A stretch of 57,103 nucleotides of DNA, from assembly GCA_018710885.1 (NCBI GenBank), contig DVJA01000033.1, positions 1 through 57,103 of the forward strand, written 5' to 3'. This DNA is from Scatomorpha merdigallinarum. GTDB taxonomy: Bacteria; Bacillota; Clostridia; Oscillospirales; Oscillospiraceae. Position numbers and translations under genes: made by a program. The notes beneath the pieces are model-generated. The model made no database searches. It had not been told where the DNA came from and saw nothing but the letters and a program-made list of their open reading frames with translations. Positions 1-8,187 of this stretch are shown here, piece by piece (positions within the stretch are counted from its first letter, which is position 1; every line of letters begins with the position of its first letter).

Positions 1-129
1 TCTACAACCACGAGCGCATCCAGCTCAAAACTGGAGAGGCGCCGCTTGCGCAACGCCTCTCCCTCTAAAACTCTTTAGCTCCTACACCAGGGCTCTTTTT
101 GTACTGTCCGTATATTCTGGGGCCGTTCA
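1..129 (+). mobile_element. Right end of an IS3-family insertion sequence, cut by window edge
   Basis: The window opens inside the last codons of a transposase and then runs about 60 bases to a GC-rich stretch (TCTGGGGCCGTTCA, near 116-129) that resembles the terminal repeat of IS150-type IS3 elements. The left end is outside the window, so the inverted repeat pair and the target duplication cannot be checked. The right boundary is a guess from family resemblance. Confidence 0.5.
3..68 (+). CDS. IS3-family transposase, C-terminal fragment (partial)
   Basis: Reading from base 3 gives 21 residues, YNHERIQLKTGEAPLAQRLS and a final L, before a TAA stop at 66-68. The YN.ERIQLK tail followed by a short basic end is typical of IS150-like OrfB integrase-type transposases, which carry a DDE catalytic core further upstream. 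The catalytic part lies outside the window, so it cannot be judged whether the element is intact. Confidence 0.6.
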   Translation, partial: YNHERIQLKTGEAPLAQRLSL

Positions 130-166
130 CATCTGCAGGAGGCTGTTTTTATTATTGTGTGCTTCC

Positions 167-907
167 TCAGTGCTGCATGAAGCGCGAGAGGAAATCGCGC
201 GTCTCCTGACGCTCGGGGTTCTTGAACATGTGTTCGGGGTCGCCCTGCTCCCATATCACGCCATCTTTCATAAAGACAACGTTGGCCGAAACGTCGCGGG
301 CGAAGGCCATCTCGTGCGTGACGACGAGCATGGTCATGCCCTCATCGGCCAAGGAGCGCATAACGGCGAGGACTTCGCCAACCATCTCGGGGTCGAGCGC
401 GCTCGTGGGCTCGTCGAAGAGCAGTATCTCGGGGTCCATGGCCAGGGCGCGGGCGATGGCCACACGCTGCTTCATGCCGCCGGATATCTGCCGGGGCTTG
501 GCCTTGATGTACGGAGCCATGCCGACGCGCTCAAGGTAACGGAGCGCGTTCTCCTCGGCCTCGGCCGCCGTGCGCTTGAGCACCTTCATCTGGCCGACCA
601 TGCAGTTTTTGAGCACGGTCATGTTGTCAAAGAGGTTGAAGCTCTGGAACACCATGCCGACCTTGGCGCGGTACTTGTTGGGGTTCACCTTGCCGGTTAT
701 AACGCTCTCACCGTGGAAGAGCACGTCGCCGCTGGTGGGCGTCTCTAGCAGGTTTATGCAGCGCAAAAGCGTGCTCTTGCCGGAGCCCGAAGCGCCGATT
801 ATGCTGGTAACATCGCCGGGGCGCACGTCAAAGTCTATGTCGCGCAGCACCTCGTTGGAGCCGAAGTTCTTGGAGAGGTGGCGTACTTCAAGTATGGCGT
901 CGCTCAT
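167..907 (-). CDS. Polar amino acid (probably lysine) ABC transporter, ATP-binding protein
   Basis: This 246-residue cytoplasmic ATPase would power amino acid import. Visible motifs are Walker A (GASGSGKST), an altered signature loop (ISGGMKQR instead of LSGGQ), Walker B (ILLFDEPTSALD) and the H-loop (VVTHEM), in the usual order for the HisP/GlnQ family. A longer reading frame exists upstream, but the ATG at 907 has a GGAGGCAGG ribosome binding site, and the start one base from the permease stop indicates translational coupling. It is the last gene of a binding protein-permease-ATPase operon whose leader is a lysine riboswitch, so lysine is the inferred substrate. The motifs alone would fit any polar amino acid. 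Confidence 0.92.
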   Translation of the reverse strand: MSDAILEVRHLSKNFGSNEVLRDIDFDVRPGDVTSIIGASGSGKSTLLRCINLLETPTSGDVLFHGESVITGKVNPNKYRAKVGMVFQSFNLFDNMTVLKNCMVGQMKVLKRTAAEAEENALRYLERVGMAPYIKAKPRQISGGMKQRVAIARALAMDPEILLFDEPTSALDPEMVGEVLAVMRSLADEGMTMLVVTHEMAFARDVSANVVFMKDGVIWEQGDPEHMFKNPERQETRDFLSRFMQH

Positions 908-908
908 C

Positions 909-1808
909 TTACCTGCCTCCTCTCGTGCTGCCGTTGCGGTTCTTGAGCGCGAGGCGCATACGCTTGCGCTCTTCTTCTGTCGTGCCAAACTCGCTGCTGC
1001 GCTCGTCGAAGGGCGTGCCGCGGTCGGGGTGGCTGTAGGTGCCTGCGGTCATTGTGAGGTCGTCGGTCTGGACCAGCTCATAGCTGCTGCTGCCGTCCAT
1101 GCGGCGCTCGAGCCAGCGCAGCAGCAGGGAGGCAGTAAGCGTGACGATGAGGTAGCCTATCATCTCAATCGTTGCGCTGGGGAAGTACATGTTGTTGACG
1201 CCGGTGATATAGCGGTGGCGGGCAAAGAACTCGGTGAAGCCGATGATGAACATGACCGAGGTGTCCTTCACGTTGATGATGAAATTGTTACCTATCTGCG
1301 GCATGATGTTGCGGATGGCCTGCGGCAGTATGACGCTGGTCATGGTCTGGAAGTGGTTCATGCCGATGGCCTTGGCGCCCTCGGTCTGGCCTGGGTCAAT
1401 CGAGATTATGCCGCCGCGTACGCTCTCGGCCATATACGCGCCGGTGTTTATGGAGACGATAAGTATCGCTGCAAACCAGATGCTGTCGAAGCGGTAGGTG
1501 TTGTTGGTGAAGTAGGGCAGGCCATAGAAGATGAACACGGCCTGCAGTATCATGGGCGTGCCGCGGAAGACTTCCACATAGATGCGGACGATAGCGCGCA
1601 CGACCTTGAGCAGGACGCGCTTTACAAGCGAGTCGTTTTTGGAATAAGGTATCGTGTTCAGGATGCCACAGGCCAGGCCAATAATGAAGCCTATCACCGT
1701 AGCGACGATAGCCAGGATGAGCGTATTGCCCATGTCCTTGAGGTAGGCCGTGCCGTAGGCGTCCCAAAGCGCTCCTACGTCACTGAATAGTTGTGAAAAT
1801 CTGTCCAT
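909..1808 (-). CDS. Polar amino acid (probably lysine) ABC transporter, permease
   Basis: About 299 residues with several hydrophobic helices. The conserved permease features are EVFRGTPMILQ and the cytoplasmic EAA loop (EGAKAIGMNHFQTMTSVILP), which docks on the ATPase; both are typical of HisM/GlnP-type permeases. The C-terminal 60 or so residues are hydrophilic and charged, which is longer than usual. A GTG at 1844 would add 12 residues; I prefer the ATG at 1808, which follows AAGGGG, although the spacing is a little long. It lies between the binding protein and the ATPase in the lysine-riboswitch operon. Confidence 0.9.
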   Translation of the reverse strand: MDRFSQLFSDVGALWDAYGTAYLKDMGNTLILAIVATVIGFIIGLACGILNTIPYSKNDSLVKRVLLKVVRAIVRIYVEVFRGTPMILQAVFIFYGLPYFTNNTYRFDSIWFAAILIVSINTGAYMAESVRGGIISIDPGQTEGAKAIGMNHFQTMTSVILPQAIRNIMPQIGNNFIINVKDTSVMFIIGFTEFFARHRYITGVNNMYFPSATIEMIGYLIVTLTASLLLRWLERRMDGSSSYELVQTDDLTMTAGTYSHPDRGTPFDERSSEFGTTEEERKRMRLALKNRNGSTRGGR

Positions 1809-1848
1809 CGGCAGTGAAAACCCCTTTAAAATATGTATTGGCACTTAC

Positions 1849-1873
1849 AGGGCGCGCCGTTCGGACGCGCCCT
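1849..1873 (-). terminator. Intercistronic hairpin after the lysine-binding protein gene
   Basis: The inverted arms AGGGCGCG and CGCGCCCT are separated by nine bases, with no run of T after them. The hairpin sits between the binding-protein stop and the permease start. Such stems usually protect the upstream message or partly stop transcription, giving more binding protein than permease. Confidence 0.6.
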
Positions 1874-1898
1874 GGTGACCTATTTGTCAGCTTTCAGC

Positions 1899-2873
1899 TC
1901 AGATCTCCGGCTGGACGGAGATAGCGTAGTTCATGATGGTGTTGAAGTCGTCGCGGTCCATCTGGTTCAGGACGGCGTTCATGGCGTTGAGCAGGGTCTC
2001 ATTGCCCTTCTGGACGCTGATGCCGATGTTGACGTTCTCGGCGCGCTCTTCCTCGGTGGAGAACTGGAAGTCGCCGTCAGTGCCGGCGAAGTTCAGGATG
2101 ACGAGGTTGTCATCCTTCTGGGCGGCGGCGGTGGCGGTGGGTACGTCGGTGCAGATGTAGTCGCACTGGCCGGTGGTCAGGCTCATTATCATGCTGGGCG
2201 CGGTCTCGGCCGGGGCGAGGAGGTTCACGTCGGGGATCTGGGGCAGGCAGGAGTCATACCAGATGGTGCCGCTCTGAGCGGTGGCAGTGCCGCCGGCGAG
2301 GTCGGCAATGCTCTGGGCGTTGGCGTACTCGCTGTCCTTGGTGGTGACGATGACGATGTCGGCGTAGTAATACGGGCCAGCCATATCAACCTGGGCCAGA
2401 CGGTCGGCGGTCATGCTCTGGCCGGCGATGTTGGCGTCGTAGAGACCGCTCTGTACGCCCGGGGCCAGGGAATCCCACGCGCTGGAGACGATCTCAAGGT
2501 CCCAGCCGTAGACGTCGCAGATGATCTGGGCCATCATGACGTCGTAGCCGTTGGCGTAGCTGCCGGAGGCGTTGGAGATTTCAACGGCGCCGTTGGAGTC
2601 GTCCATCTGCGTCCAGTTGTAAGGGGCGTAGGCGCACTCCATGGCGACGGTCAGCACGCCGTCCTCAACGCCCTGCACAGCGGCGGGGTCGATGTCCTCG
2701 GGGACAACGAGGCTGTCAATGACGGCCTGGGCGGCTTCCTGAGGGTTGACAGTGGGCTCGACGCTCTCTTCGGTGTCGGGATCGGCGCTGGTCTGGGGCT
2801 CAGTCTCGCTGCCGCAGGCGGCCAGGGTGAAGACCATGACGAGAGCGAGCATCATTGCAAGAAACTTTCTCAT
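1899..2873 (-). CDS. Lysine-type ABC transporter substrate-binding lipoprotein
   Basis: About 324 residues. The N-terminus is a lipoprotein signal peptide with the lipobox LAAC near residue 21, so the mature protein is lipid-anchored outside the membrane. The body resembles SBP_bac_3 family binding proteins for polar amino acids (CAYAPYNWTQ near residue 95, DVMMAQIICDVYG, and GQSMTADR). A second ATG six bases upstream (2879) is possible; the chosen ATG has better spacing from AAAGGAAA. It is the first gene of the operon and is preceded by a long leader holding a lysine riboswitch and terminator, which is the best evidence for its ligand. Confidence 0.9.
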   Translation of the reverse strand: MRKFLAMMLALVMVFTLAACGSETEPQTSADPDTEESVEPTVNPQEAAQAVIDSLVVPEDIDPAAVQGVEDGVLTVAMECAYAPYNWTQMDDSNGAVEISNASGSYANGYDVMMAQIICDVYGWDLEIVSSAWDSLAPGVQSGLYDANIAGQSMTADRLAQVDMAGPYYYADIVIVTTKDSEYANAQSIADLAGGTATAQSGTIWYDSCLPQIPDVNLLAPAETAPSMIMSLTTGQCDYICTDVPTATAAAQKDDNLVILNFAGTDGDFQFSTEEERAENVNIGISVQKGNETLLNAMNAVLNQMDRDDFNTIMNYAISVQPEI

Positions 2874-2971
2874 TTTCATTTTCCTTTCACTTTGCTTTTG
2901 TCTACGCGATTTTCGCGGCGGGTCTCACGCCCGCTGGTGCCCATTGCGAAGCTCAAGGAAAACTAGACAAC

Positions 2972-3018
2972 AAAAAACCGCCCTTGAACTTCTACTCCGG
3001 TGGTGAAGTCAATGGCGG
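2972..3018 (-). terminator. Riboswitch-linked intrinsic terminator
   Basis: On the minus strand CCGCCATTGACTTC pairs with GAAGTTCAAGGGCGG (one mismatch, one bulge), followed by TTTTTT. It lies directly after the lysine aptamer and about 100 bases before the binding-protein start. This is the expected OFF structure of a transcriptional lysine riboswitch. Confidence 0.88.
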
Positions 3019-3043
3019 CAAAAAATTGCTTTCATTTGGTTTC

Positions 3044-3198
3044 GATAGCGCTCCACAACCGTGACAGTCCGACGGATCTTATCCCCCGGCCCGGGCAACG
3101 AACACGCAGACACCCATTCGCTCCCTCGGCGGCTTCCCCTTTCGGCACACGCTGTCTGGCGTTTTTACGTGCGTACTCTTGTCGGCCGCGCCTCTATC
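3044..3198 (-). promoter_or_regulatory. Lysine riboswitch (L box) aptamer
   Basis: Read on the minus strand, the leader has the conserved landmarks of the L box in order: GATAGAGGCGCG, AAGAGTA, AGGGGAAGCCGCCGAGG, GGACTGTCAC and GGAGCGCTATC. The first GATAG pairs with the last CTATC to close P1. A perfect promoter lies just upstream and a strong terminator just downstream. In known cases lysine binding favours termination, so the transporter would be expressed when lysine is scarce. Confidence 0.93.
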
Positions 3199-3218
3199 TT
3201 TCATATGAAATTGGCTCT

Positions 3219-3246
3219 ATTATACACGCTGGTACGCATTTGTCAA
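3219..3246 (-). promoter_or_regulatory. SigA-type promoter of the lysine transporter operon
   Basis: TTGACA and TATAAT are both perfect consensus boxes on the minus strand with a 16-base spacer. Transcription would start near 3212, leaving a leader of about 340 bases that contains the riboswitch. Confidence 0.9.
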
Positions 3247-3286
3247 TAGGGCGCGAAAAAATAATTTCTGCCAGAGTGCGGGACAC

Positions 3287-3315
3287 TTGCGAGTTTGCGG
3301 CACTTACTATATAAT
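3287..3315 (+). promoter_or_regulatory. Promoter of the LysR-type regulator gene
   Basis: TTGCGA, a 17-base spacer and TATAAT lie about 40 bases before the regulator start. The promoter is divergent from the lysine operon promoter 40 bases away, so the two may share control. Confidence 0.7.
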
Positions 3316-3356
3316 ATTGATATGAATAAACTCTGAGAGTTTGGAGGCACATCGCT

Positions 3357-4232
3357 ATGCCTGTGAATAAATATGAAGCGTTTATGCGAGCCGTGGAGCT
3401 GCGGAGCATTACCCGTGCCGCCGAAAGCCTGGGCGTGACGCAGTCGGCGGTGTCGCACATGATAAACTCACTCGAAAGCGAGCTGGGATTTGCGCTGCTG
3501 CGCCGCTCACGCTCCGGCGCTTACCCCACAGGCGACGGGGCCAGAGTCATACCGGCTATACGAGGCATACTCTCCTCCTATGAGCAGCTCGAGCAGACGG
3601 CCAGCGCCATACGCGGCCTGGACCGAGGCACCGTGAGGATAGGCACCTTCACCAGCGTCGGAGTGCACTGGCTTCCGGGTATAATCGCCGCCTTCCAGGC
3701 AGAGTATCCGAACGTCGAGCTCAAGCTCATGAGCGGAGACTACCACGACGTGGAGCTCTGGCTTGCCGACGGCAGCGCCGACTTGGGCTTTGTACCCATG
3801 CCTACCCAGCTCAAAGGCGAGGTTACACCGCTGGTAAACGACCGGCTGCTGGCCGTGATACCGGCCGGACATCCGCTCGCCGGGGCTGAGAGCTTTCCCG
3901 TCGAGGCCCTCGCGCGCGAGACGTTTATAGGCTTGCTCGAGACCAGCGACCGGGACGCCCGCGGCGTGCTGGCCCAGTGCGGCGGGACGCCTGAAGTGAA
4001 ATACACCACCAAGGACGACTACGCCGTCATAGCTATGGTGGGCTGCGGCCTGGGTGTGAGCGTTATGCCGGAGCTCCTGCTTAAAAACTGTCCTGAAGAC
4101 GTCTGCTGCCTGCCGCTGAACCCTCCTGCCAGCCGTACAATAGGGCTGTGTCTTCCTGACGCGGACAGAGCCGGACCGGCAACCAGACGCTTTGCAGAAC
4201 GAGCCTGCGAGTGGGTCAGAGCTCATTTTTGA
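3357..4232 (+). CDS. LysR-family transcriptional regulator
   Basis: 291 residues. The N-terminal winged helix-turn-helix is clear (AESLGVTQSAVSHMINSLES, residues about 21-40), followed by a linker helix and a type 2 periplasmic-binding-like effector domain starting near VRIGTFTSVG (residue about 93). The start is an ATG after TTTGGAGG. It lies between the divergent lysine transporter and the TAXI-TRAP genes that follow on the same strand. A candidate LysR box sits in front of the TRAP promoter, so control of that transporter is the simplest reading. The effector is unknown, probably the TRAP substrate. Confidence 0.93.
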   Translation: MPVNKYEAFMRAVELRSITRAAESLGVTQSAVSHMINSLESELGFALLRRSRSGAYPTGDGARVIPAIRGILSSYEQLEQTASAIRGLDRGTVRIGTFTSVGVHWLPGIIAAFQAEYPNVELKLMSGDYHDVELWLADGSADLGFVPMPTQLKGEVTPLVNDRLLAVIPAGHPLAGAESFPVEALARETFIGLLETSDRDARGVLAQCGGTPEVKYTTKDDYAVIAMVGCGLGVSVMPELLLKNCPEDVCCLPLNPPASRTIGLCLPDADRAGPATRRFAERACEWVRAHF

Positions 4233-4250
4233 ATTAACGAGCTGAAAATT

Positions 4251-4266
4251 TTGCAGCTTTCCGCAA
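4251..4266. promoter_or_regulatory. Candidate LysR-binding site
   Basis: TTGCAGCTTTCCGCAA is an inverted repeat (TTGC/GCAA around eight bases) that fits the T-N11-A pattern. Its centre is about 63 bases before the predicted transcription start of the TAXI-TRAP operon, where LysR recognition sites usually lie. Confidence 0.5.
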
Positions 4267-4285
4267 CATTTATTCATAAAGCCTA

Positions 4286-4314
4286 TTGAAATCCCGGCTC
4301 AAAGGGGTTATACT
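4286..4314 (+). promoter_or_regulatory. Promoter of the TAXI-TRAP operon
   Basis: TTGAAA and TATACT are separated by 17 bases. The predicted start is near 4321, about 57 bases before the binding-protein ATG. Confidence 0.75.
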
Positions 4315-4377
4315 GAAATAGTAATGAATTTTGCGGAAGACAAAACTGCAAAAACAAACCCAGAGGGAGGAAACAAA

Positions 4378-5406
4378 ATGAAGAAGAGACTGCTTGCACT
4401 TTCACTTGCTCTTGTGATGGTGTTTGTCCTCGCCGCCTGCGGTGAGAGCACAACTGACCCCAGCGCCGAGCCCAGCACCGCTCCGAGCGCCGCCGTGAGC
4501 GTGGGCCCGGCCGACGTTCCCGACGTTGAAGCCAGCGCCAACCTCCAGTTCGGCACCGGCAGCCCCACCGGCACCTACTACGGTTTCGGCAGCACCTTTG
4601 GAACCTACATATCCAACAACACCGGCGTTAGTATCACCGCCGTGTCCACTGCCGGTTCCCAGGCCAACATTGAGATGGTCGACGCCGGCGAGTATGACCT
4701 CGGTTTCGTCCAGTCCGACGTTATGAGCTATGCCTACGCCGGCACCAACCTCTTCACCGAGCCTGTCACCGGCTTCACAACTCTCGCCGCTCTCTACATG
4801 GAGCAGGTGCAGATAGTCACCCTTGACCCCGAAATCAAGACCGTTGCTGATCTGGAAGGCAAGACCGTCTCCATCGGCGCTGTCGGCTCCGGCGTCTACT
4901 TCAACGCCCTTGACGTGCTCGGCGCCTACGGCCTGACCGAAGAGGACATCGACCCCGTAACCCAGAACTTCGACGACAGTGTCGAGAGCCTGCAGGATGG
5001 CCGCATCGACGCCGCCTTCATCGTCGCCGGCGCCCCGACCACCAGCATCACCCAGCTCGCCACCACTAACGACGTCTACCTCGTCAGCCTCGACCAGGAG
5101 CACATCGACGCTCTGATCGAGACCAGCCCTTACTACAGCGCCTACACCATCTCCAAGGATGTCTACGGCACTGAAGAGGATTGCACCACCGTCGCCATCA
5201 GCGCCGTGCTGATTGGCTCTGCCGACCTGGACCCCGACGTGGCCTACACCATAGTCTACACGCTCTTCCAGAATGCGGACAAGATCAGCCACCTCAAGGC
5301 TTCTGAGCTCGATATTGAGTTTGCATCTTCCATCACCGACGTTCCGTACAACGAAGGCGCTGCCCGTTACTTCTCCGAGCAGGGTATAGAGGTCCCGACG
5401 GCCTGA
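4378..5406 (+). CDS. TAXI-family TRAP transporter solute-binding lipoprotein
   Basis: 342 residues. A lipoprotein signal peptide ends at LAAC (residues about 18-21), followed by a low-complexity S/P/A linker. The TAXI family pattern is obvious in FGTGSPTGTYYGFGS and in ISITAVSTAGSQANIEMV-like text, followed by DLGFVQSD and VSIGAVGSGVYFNA. TAXI proteins deliver ligands to fused TRAP permeases. The start was moved from an upstream ATG at 4324 to 4378, which follows GAGGGAGG and begins a normal signal peptide. It lies 78 bases before its permease, with a strong hairpin between. The substrate cannot be told from sequence; glutamate and dicarboxylates are known for relatives. Confidence 0.93.
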   Translation: MKKRLLALSLALVMVFVLAACGESTTDPSAEPSTAPSAAVSVGPADVPDVEASANLQFGTGSPTGTYYGFGSTFGTYISNNTGVSITAVSTAGSQANIEMVDAGEYDLGFVQSDVMSYAYAGTNLFTEPVTGFTTLAALYMEQVQIVTLDPEIKTVADLEGKTVSIGAVGSGVYFNALDVLGAYGLTEEDIDPVTQNFDDSVESLQDGRIDAAFIVAGAPTTSITQLATTNDVYLVSLDQEHIDALIETSPYYSAYTISKDVYGTEEDCTTVAISAVLIGSADLDPDVAYTIVYTLFQNADKISHLKASELDIEFASSITDVPYNEGAARYFSEQGIEVPTA

Positions 5407-5434
5407 TTTTCCGGTAAATCAATACTGCGTTCGT

Positions 5435-5463
5435 CCGCGGCGCCCACAGCCAGGGCGCCGCGG
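5435..5463 (+). terminator. Intercistronic hairpin between TAXI binding protein and permease
   Basis: An 11-base perfect stem (CCGCGGCGCCC / GGGCGCCGCGG) with a seven-base loop. There is no T run, so it is more likely a stability or attenuation element than a full stop. It ends 20 bases before the permease start. Confidence 0.7.
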
Positions 5464-5483
5464 CTTTCGCAAGGAGGTATATA

Positions 5484-7547
5484 ATGTCTGAGAGGAAGAA
5501 AAAGAAAACCGAAGGGCTGTTCTCGGACGAAGTTGTGGACAAGAACGTCCAGGAACAGCCGCACTACGAGAAGCCGCATGTAAAGGGCTTCGACGGCGCT
5601 TCTTACGAGCCTGAGGAGGATCAGGCCGCTGCTGCCGACGTGGACGTCGGCACTATGGAGGACGTCGAAGCTATCATGCGTAAGTACGACCGTGAGTCGA
5701 ACACGCGCATTTGGGAAGGTCGGCAGAAGTGGGTTGTCGACACCCTTATGGCGATATTCTCTGCCTACTGCATCTACTCCACCCTGACCACAAGAGCGGC
5801 CATTGAGGTCCGTCTCACTGCCTTTATGGGCTGCATTATCATACTGGGATTTTTGACCTATCCCGCCAGCAAGAAGCACGTCAAGGTCAATTCTCTGCCC
5901 TGGTACGACATTGTACTGATGCTGCTGGGCGCAGCTGCGTTCTTCTTCTATTGCTTCAGCTACGACGACATAAGCCGTACTCTTACCAGCCCCATCCGCA
6001 TGACCATGACATACAACATCATTGGTATCGTGGGACTGCTGGTGCTTGCCGAACTTTGCCGCCGCTGTGTTGGCCTGCCCATACTCTGTGTTGCGGGCGC
6101 CCTGCTCATCTACACTTTTGCGAGCGGCCAGAGCCTGAACGCTGTTATTCACAGCCTGTTTTACTCCACGCAGGGCGTGCTCTCTACCCCGGTTAACGTC
6201 TGCGCGAAGTTCATAGTTGTGTTTATAATTTTTGGCGCTTTCCTGGAACGAACAGGTATAGCCAATTTCTTTATAGATCTGGCAAACTCTGTGGCAGGCT
6301 CCGCTTCCGGCGGCCCGGCGAAGGTCGCGGTTGTTGCTAGCGCGCTGGAGGGCATGGTGTCCGGCAGCTCGGTTGCTAACACCGTCGGCTCCGGCTCCAT
6401 CACCATCCCCCTAATGAAAAAGACCGGTTACCGCGCTGAGTTCGCCGGCGCCGTCGAGGCTGCAGCCTCCACTGGCGGCCAGATAATGCCCCCCATAATG
6501 GGCGCGGCGGCCTTCCTGATGACAGAGTACGTCGGCGAGCCGTACAGCGAGATTGCCATGCGCGCCATATTGCCCGCAGTGCTCTACTTCCTCGGAATCT
6601 TCATCGCCGTGCACCTCGAGGCCAAGAAGAGCGGGCTCAAGGGCATTCCGCGCAGCGAGCTGCCCAAGTTCACCGAGCTTGTAAAGAAGGTTTACCTGCT
6701 GGCCCCGCTGATAGTGCTGATTTACCTGGTTACATCCAACTCCAACACCATTCAGGTCAGCGCTTCCATCGCCATCATAGTGGCGGTTGTGGCCAGCCTC
6801 TTCGACAAGGAAAACCGCATCACTCCGAAGCGCTTTTTTGAGGCTCTGGCAGCAGGTGCGCGCGGTACCATCACCGTCGCAGTTGCCTGCGGTGTGGCTG
6901 GCATAATCGCCGGCTGCATCACCGTTACCGGCCTCGGCAGCACTCTGATAAGCGCTGTTATAAACCTTTCCGGCGGCCATCTGATGATCGGACTCGTGCT
7001 CACTATGATTTGCTGCATCATCCTCGGCATGGGTGTGCCGACTACCGCCAACTACTGCATCATGGCCACAACCTGCGCCCCTATCCTCGTTGAGCTGGGC
7101 GTTGACCTCGTTGCCGCGCACTTCTTCGTGTTCTACTTCGGCATAGTTGCTGATATCACGCCGCCGGTTGCCCTCGCAGCTTACGCCGGCAGCGCCATTG
7201 CCAAGAGCAACCCGATGAAGACAGGCGTGCAGGCGACAAAACTTGCAATAGGCGCATTTATAGTTCCGTATGTGTTTGCATACAGCCCATCCATGTTGTT
7301 TATAGGCGCAACAGTGGGAGATATTGTCCTCATCTGCATTACAGCTGTGCTGGGTATGTTCGGCGTGGCGGTTGCAATGAACGGATTCCTTTATGTGAAG
7401 CTCAATCCGATTTTCCGCATTATGTTCATGGCCGGCGGCTTACTGCTGCTTGTCCCCGGTATTTGGACGGATATTGCCGGACTGGTAGTCCTGGCCGGAT
7501 TGACGCTCATAGTGCGTTCCATGCGCGGACGCGCCCAGAAAGCCTAG
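5484..7547 (+). CDS. TRAP transporter fused permease (4TM/12TM type)
   Basis: 687 residues. A charged, non-membrane N-terminal stretch of about 75 residues is followed by many hydrophobic helices. The DctM-like part holds GSSVANTVGSGSITIPLMKK and GGQIMPPIMGAAAFLM, then MGVPTTANYCIMA and ITPPVALAAYAGSAIAKSNP, the hallmark loops of the fused DctQM permeases that pair with TAXI binding proteins. The ATG has an excellent AAGGAGG site. It is the second gene of the operon and ends in a strong terminator. It would use an ion gradient to import the unknown substrate. Confidence 0.94.
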   Translation: MSERKKKKTEGLFSDEVVDKNVQEQPHYEKPHVKGFDGASYEPEEDQAAAADVDVGTMEDVEAIMRKYDRESNTRIWEGRQKWVVDTLMAIFSAYCIYSTLTTRAAIEVRLTAFMGCIIILGFLTYPASKKHVKVNSLPWYDIVLMLLGAAAFFFYCFSYDDISRTLTSPIRMTMTYNIIGIVGLLVLAELCRRCVGLPILCVAGALLIYTFASGQSLNAVIHSLFYSTQGVLSTPVNVCAKFIVVFIIFGAFLERTGIANFFIDLANSVAGSASGGPAKVAVVASALEGMVSGSSVANTVGSGSITIPLMKKTGYRAEFAGAVEAAASTGGQIMPPIMGAAAFLMTEYVGEPYSEIAMRAILPAVLYFLGIFIAVHLEAKKSGLKGIPRSELPKFTELVKKVYLLAPLIVLIYLVTSNSNTIQVSASIAIIVAVVASLFDKENRITPKRFFEALAAGARGTITVAVACGVAGIIAGCITVTGLGSTLISAVINLSGGHLMIGLVLTMICCIILGMGVPTTANYCIMATTCAPILVELGVDLVAAHFFVFYFGIVADITPPVALAAYAGSAIAKSNPMKTGVQATKLAIGAFIVPYVFAYSPSMLFIGATVGDIVLICITAVLGMFGVAVAMNGFLYVKLNPIFRIMFMAGGLLLLVPGIWTDIAGLVVLAGLTLIVRSMRGRAQKA

Positions 7548-7563
7548 AGAGCATATCAAAACC

Positions 7564-7595
7564 AAAAAGGCCCGTTTTTAAACGGGCCTTTTTTG
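7564..7595. terminator. Bidirectional intrinsic terminator
   Basis: AAGGCCCGTTT and AACGGGCCTT form a GC-rich stem with T runs on both strands. It ends the TAXI-TRAP operon on the plus strand and spoVT on the minus strand. Confidence 0.9.
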
Positions 7596-7608
7596 GTATC
7601 TGAATGAG

Positions 7609-8151
7609 TCAAGCCTCCATTTGTTTGCCAAGAAAACCGGCCACGGTTTCTGCCAGCTTGTACTCTACTTCGGTAGCCGGAGGGCTGTTTTTTGGCTGGG
7701 CGAAGATTATGCAGCCCATGAGGTCACCCTCGCTGACTACGGGCGCCGCGACAGCGACGGAAAATGGACCGTCGTTTTCCGTTATCGGCAGCTCGGGCGT
7801 GCCGCTTTGATGCCTGTAGATGCGCCTGGCTTCCATTAGCTGTTCCAGCTCCGGGCTAACGCGCTTGCTGAGCAGTTCGCGCTTGCCGCCGCCGGATACA
7901 GCTATTACAGAGTCACGGTCGCACACTGCTGCGAGCGAATCGGTGGAGCGGTGCAGCGAATCACAAATCTGTGCGGCGAAATCCGACAGTTCCCCGATCG
8001 GGGAGTACTTCTTAAAGATGACCTCCCCGTCCTTGTCCGTAAATATCTCCAGCGGGTCGCCCTCGCGGATACGAAGGGTGCGGCGAATCTCTTTGGGGAT
8101 GACAACACGTCCGAGATCGTCAATGCGGCGTACAATGCCGGTCGCTTTCAT
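7609..8151 (-). CDS. spoVT: Stage V sporulation protein T
   Basis: 180 residues, the usual SpoVT length. The N-terminus is an AbrB-type swapped-hairpin DNA-binding domain (MKATGIVRRIDDLGRVVIPK, then EIRRTLRIREGDPLEIF), and the C-terminal 120 residues look like the GAF sensor domain of SpoVT. In Bacillus it controls forespore genes under SigG. The ATG follows AGGAGG. This is the best single marker in the window for a spore-forming Firmicute. Confidence 0.95.
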   Translation of the reverse strand: MKATGIVRRIDDLGRVVIPKEIRRTLRIREGDPLEIFTDKDGEVIFKKYSPIGELSDFAAQICDSLHRSTDSLAAVCDRDSVIAVSGGGKRELLSKRVSPELEQLMEARRIYRHQSGTPELPITENDGPFSVAVAAPVVSEGDLMGCIIFAQPKNSPPATEVEYKLAETVAGFLGKQMEA

Positions 8152-8187
8152 AGGATACCTCCTGCTTATATTTCTATGTGCAGGAAT

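Noticed and set aside
1833..2966. Long plus-strand frame over the lysine-binding protein gene
   Set aside because: Shadow of the real minus-strand lipoprotein gene; composition is abnormal and no family pattern is seen.
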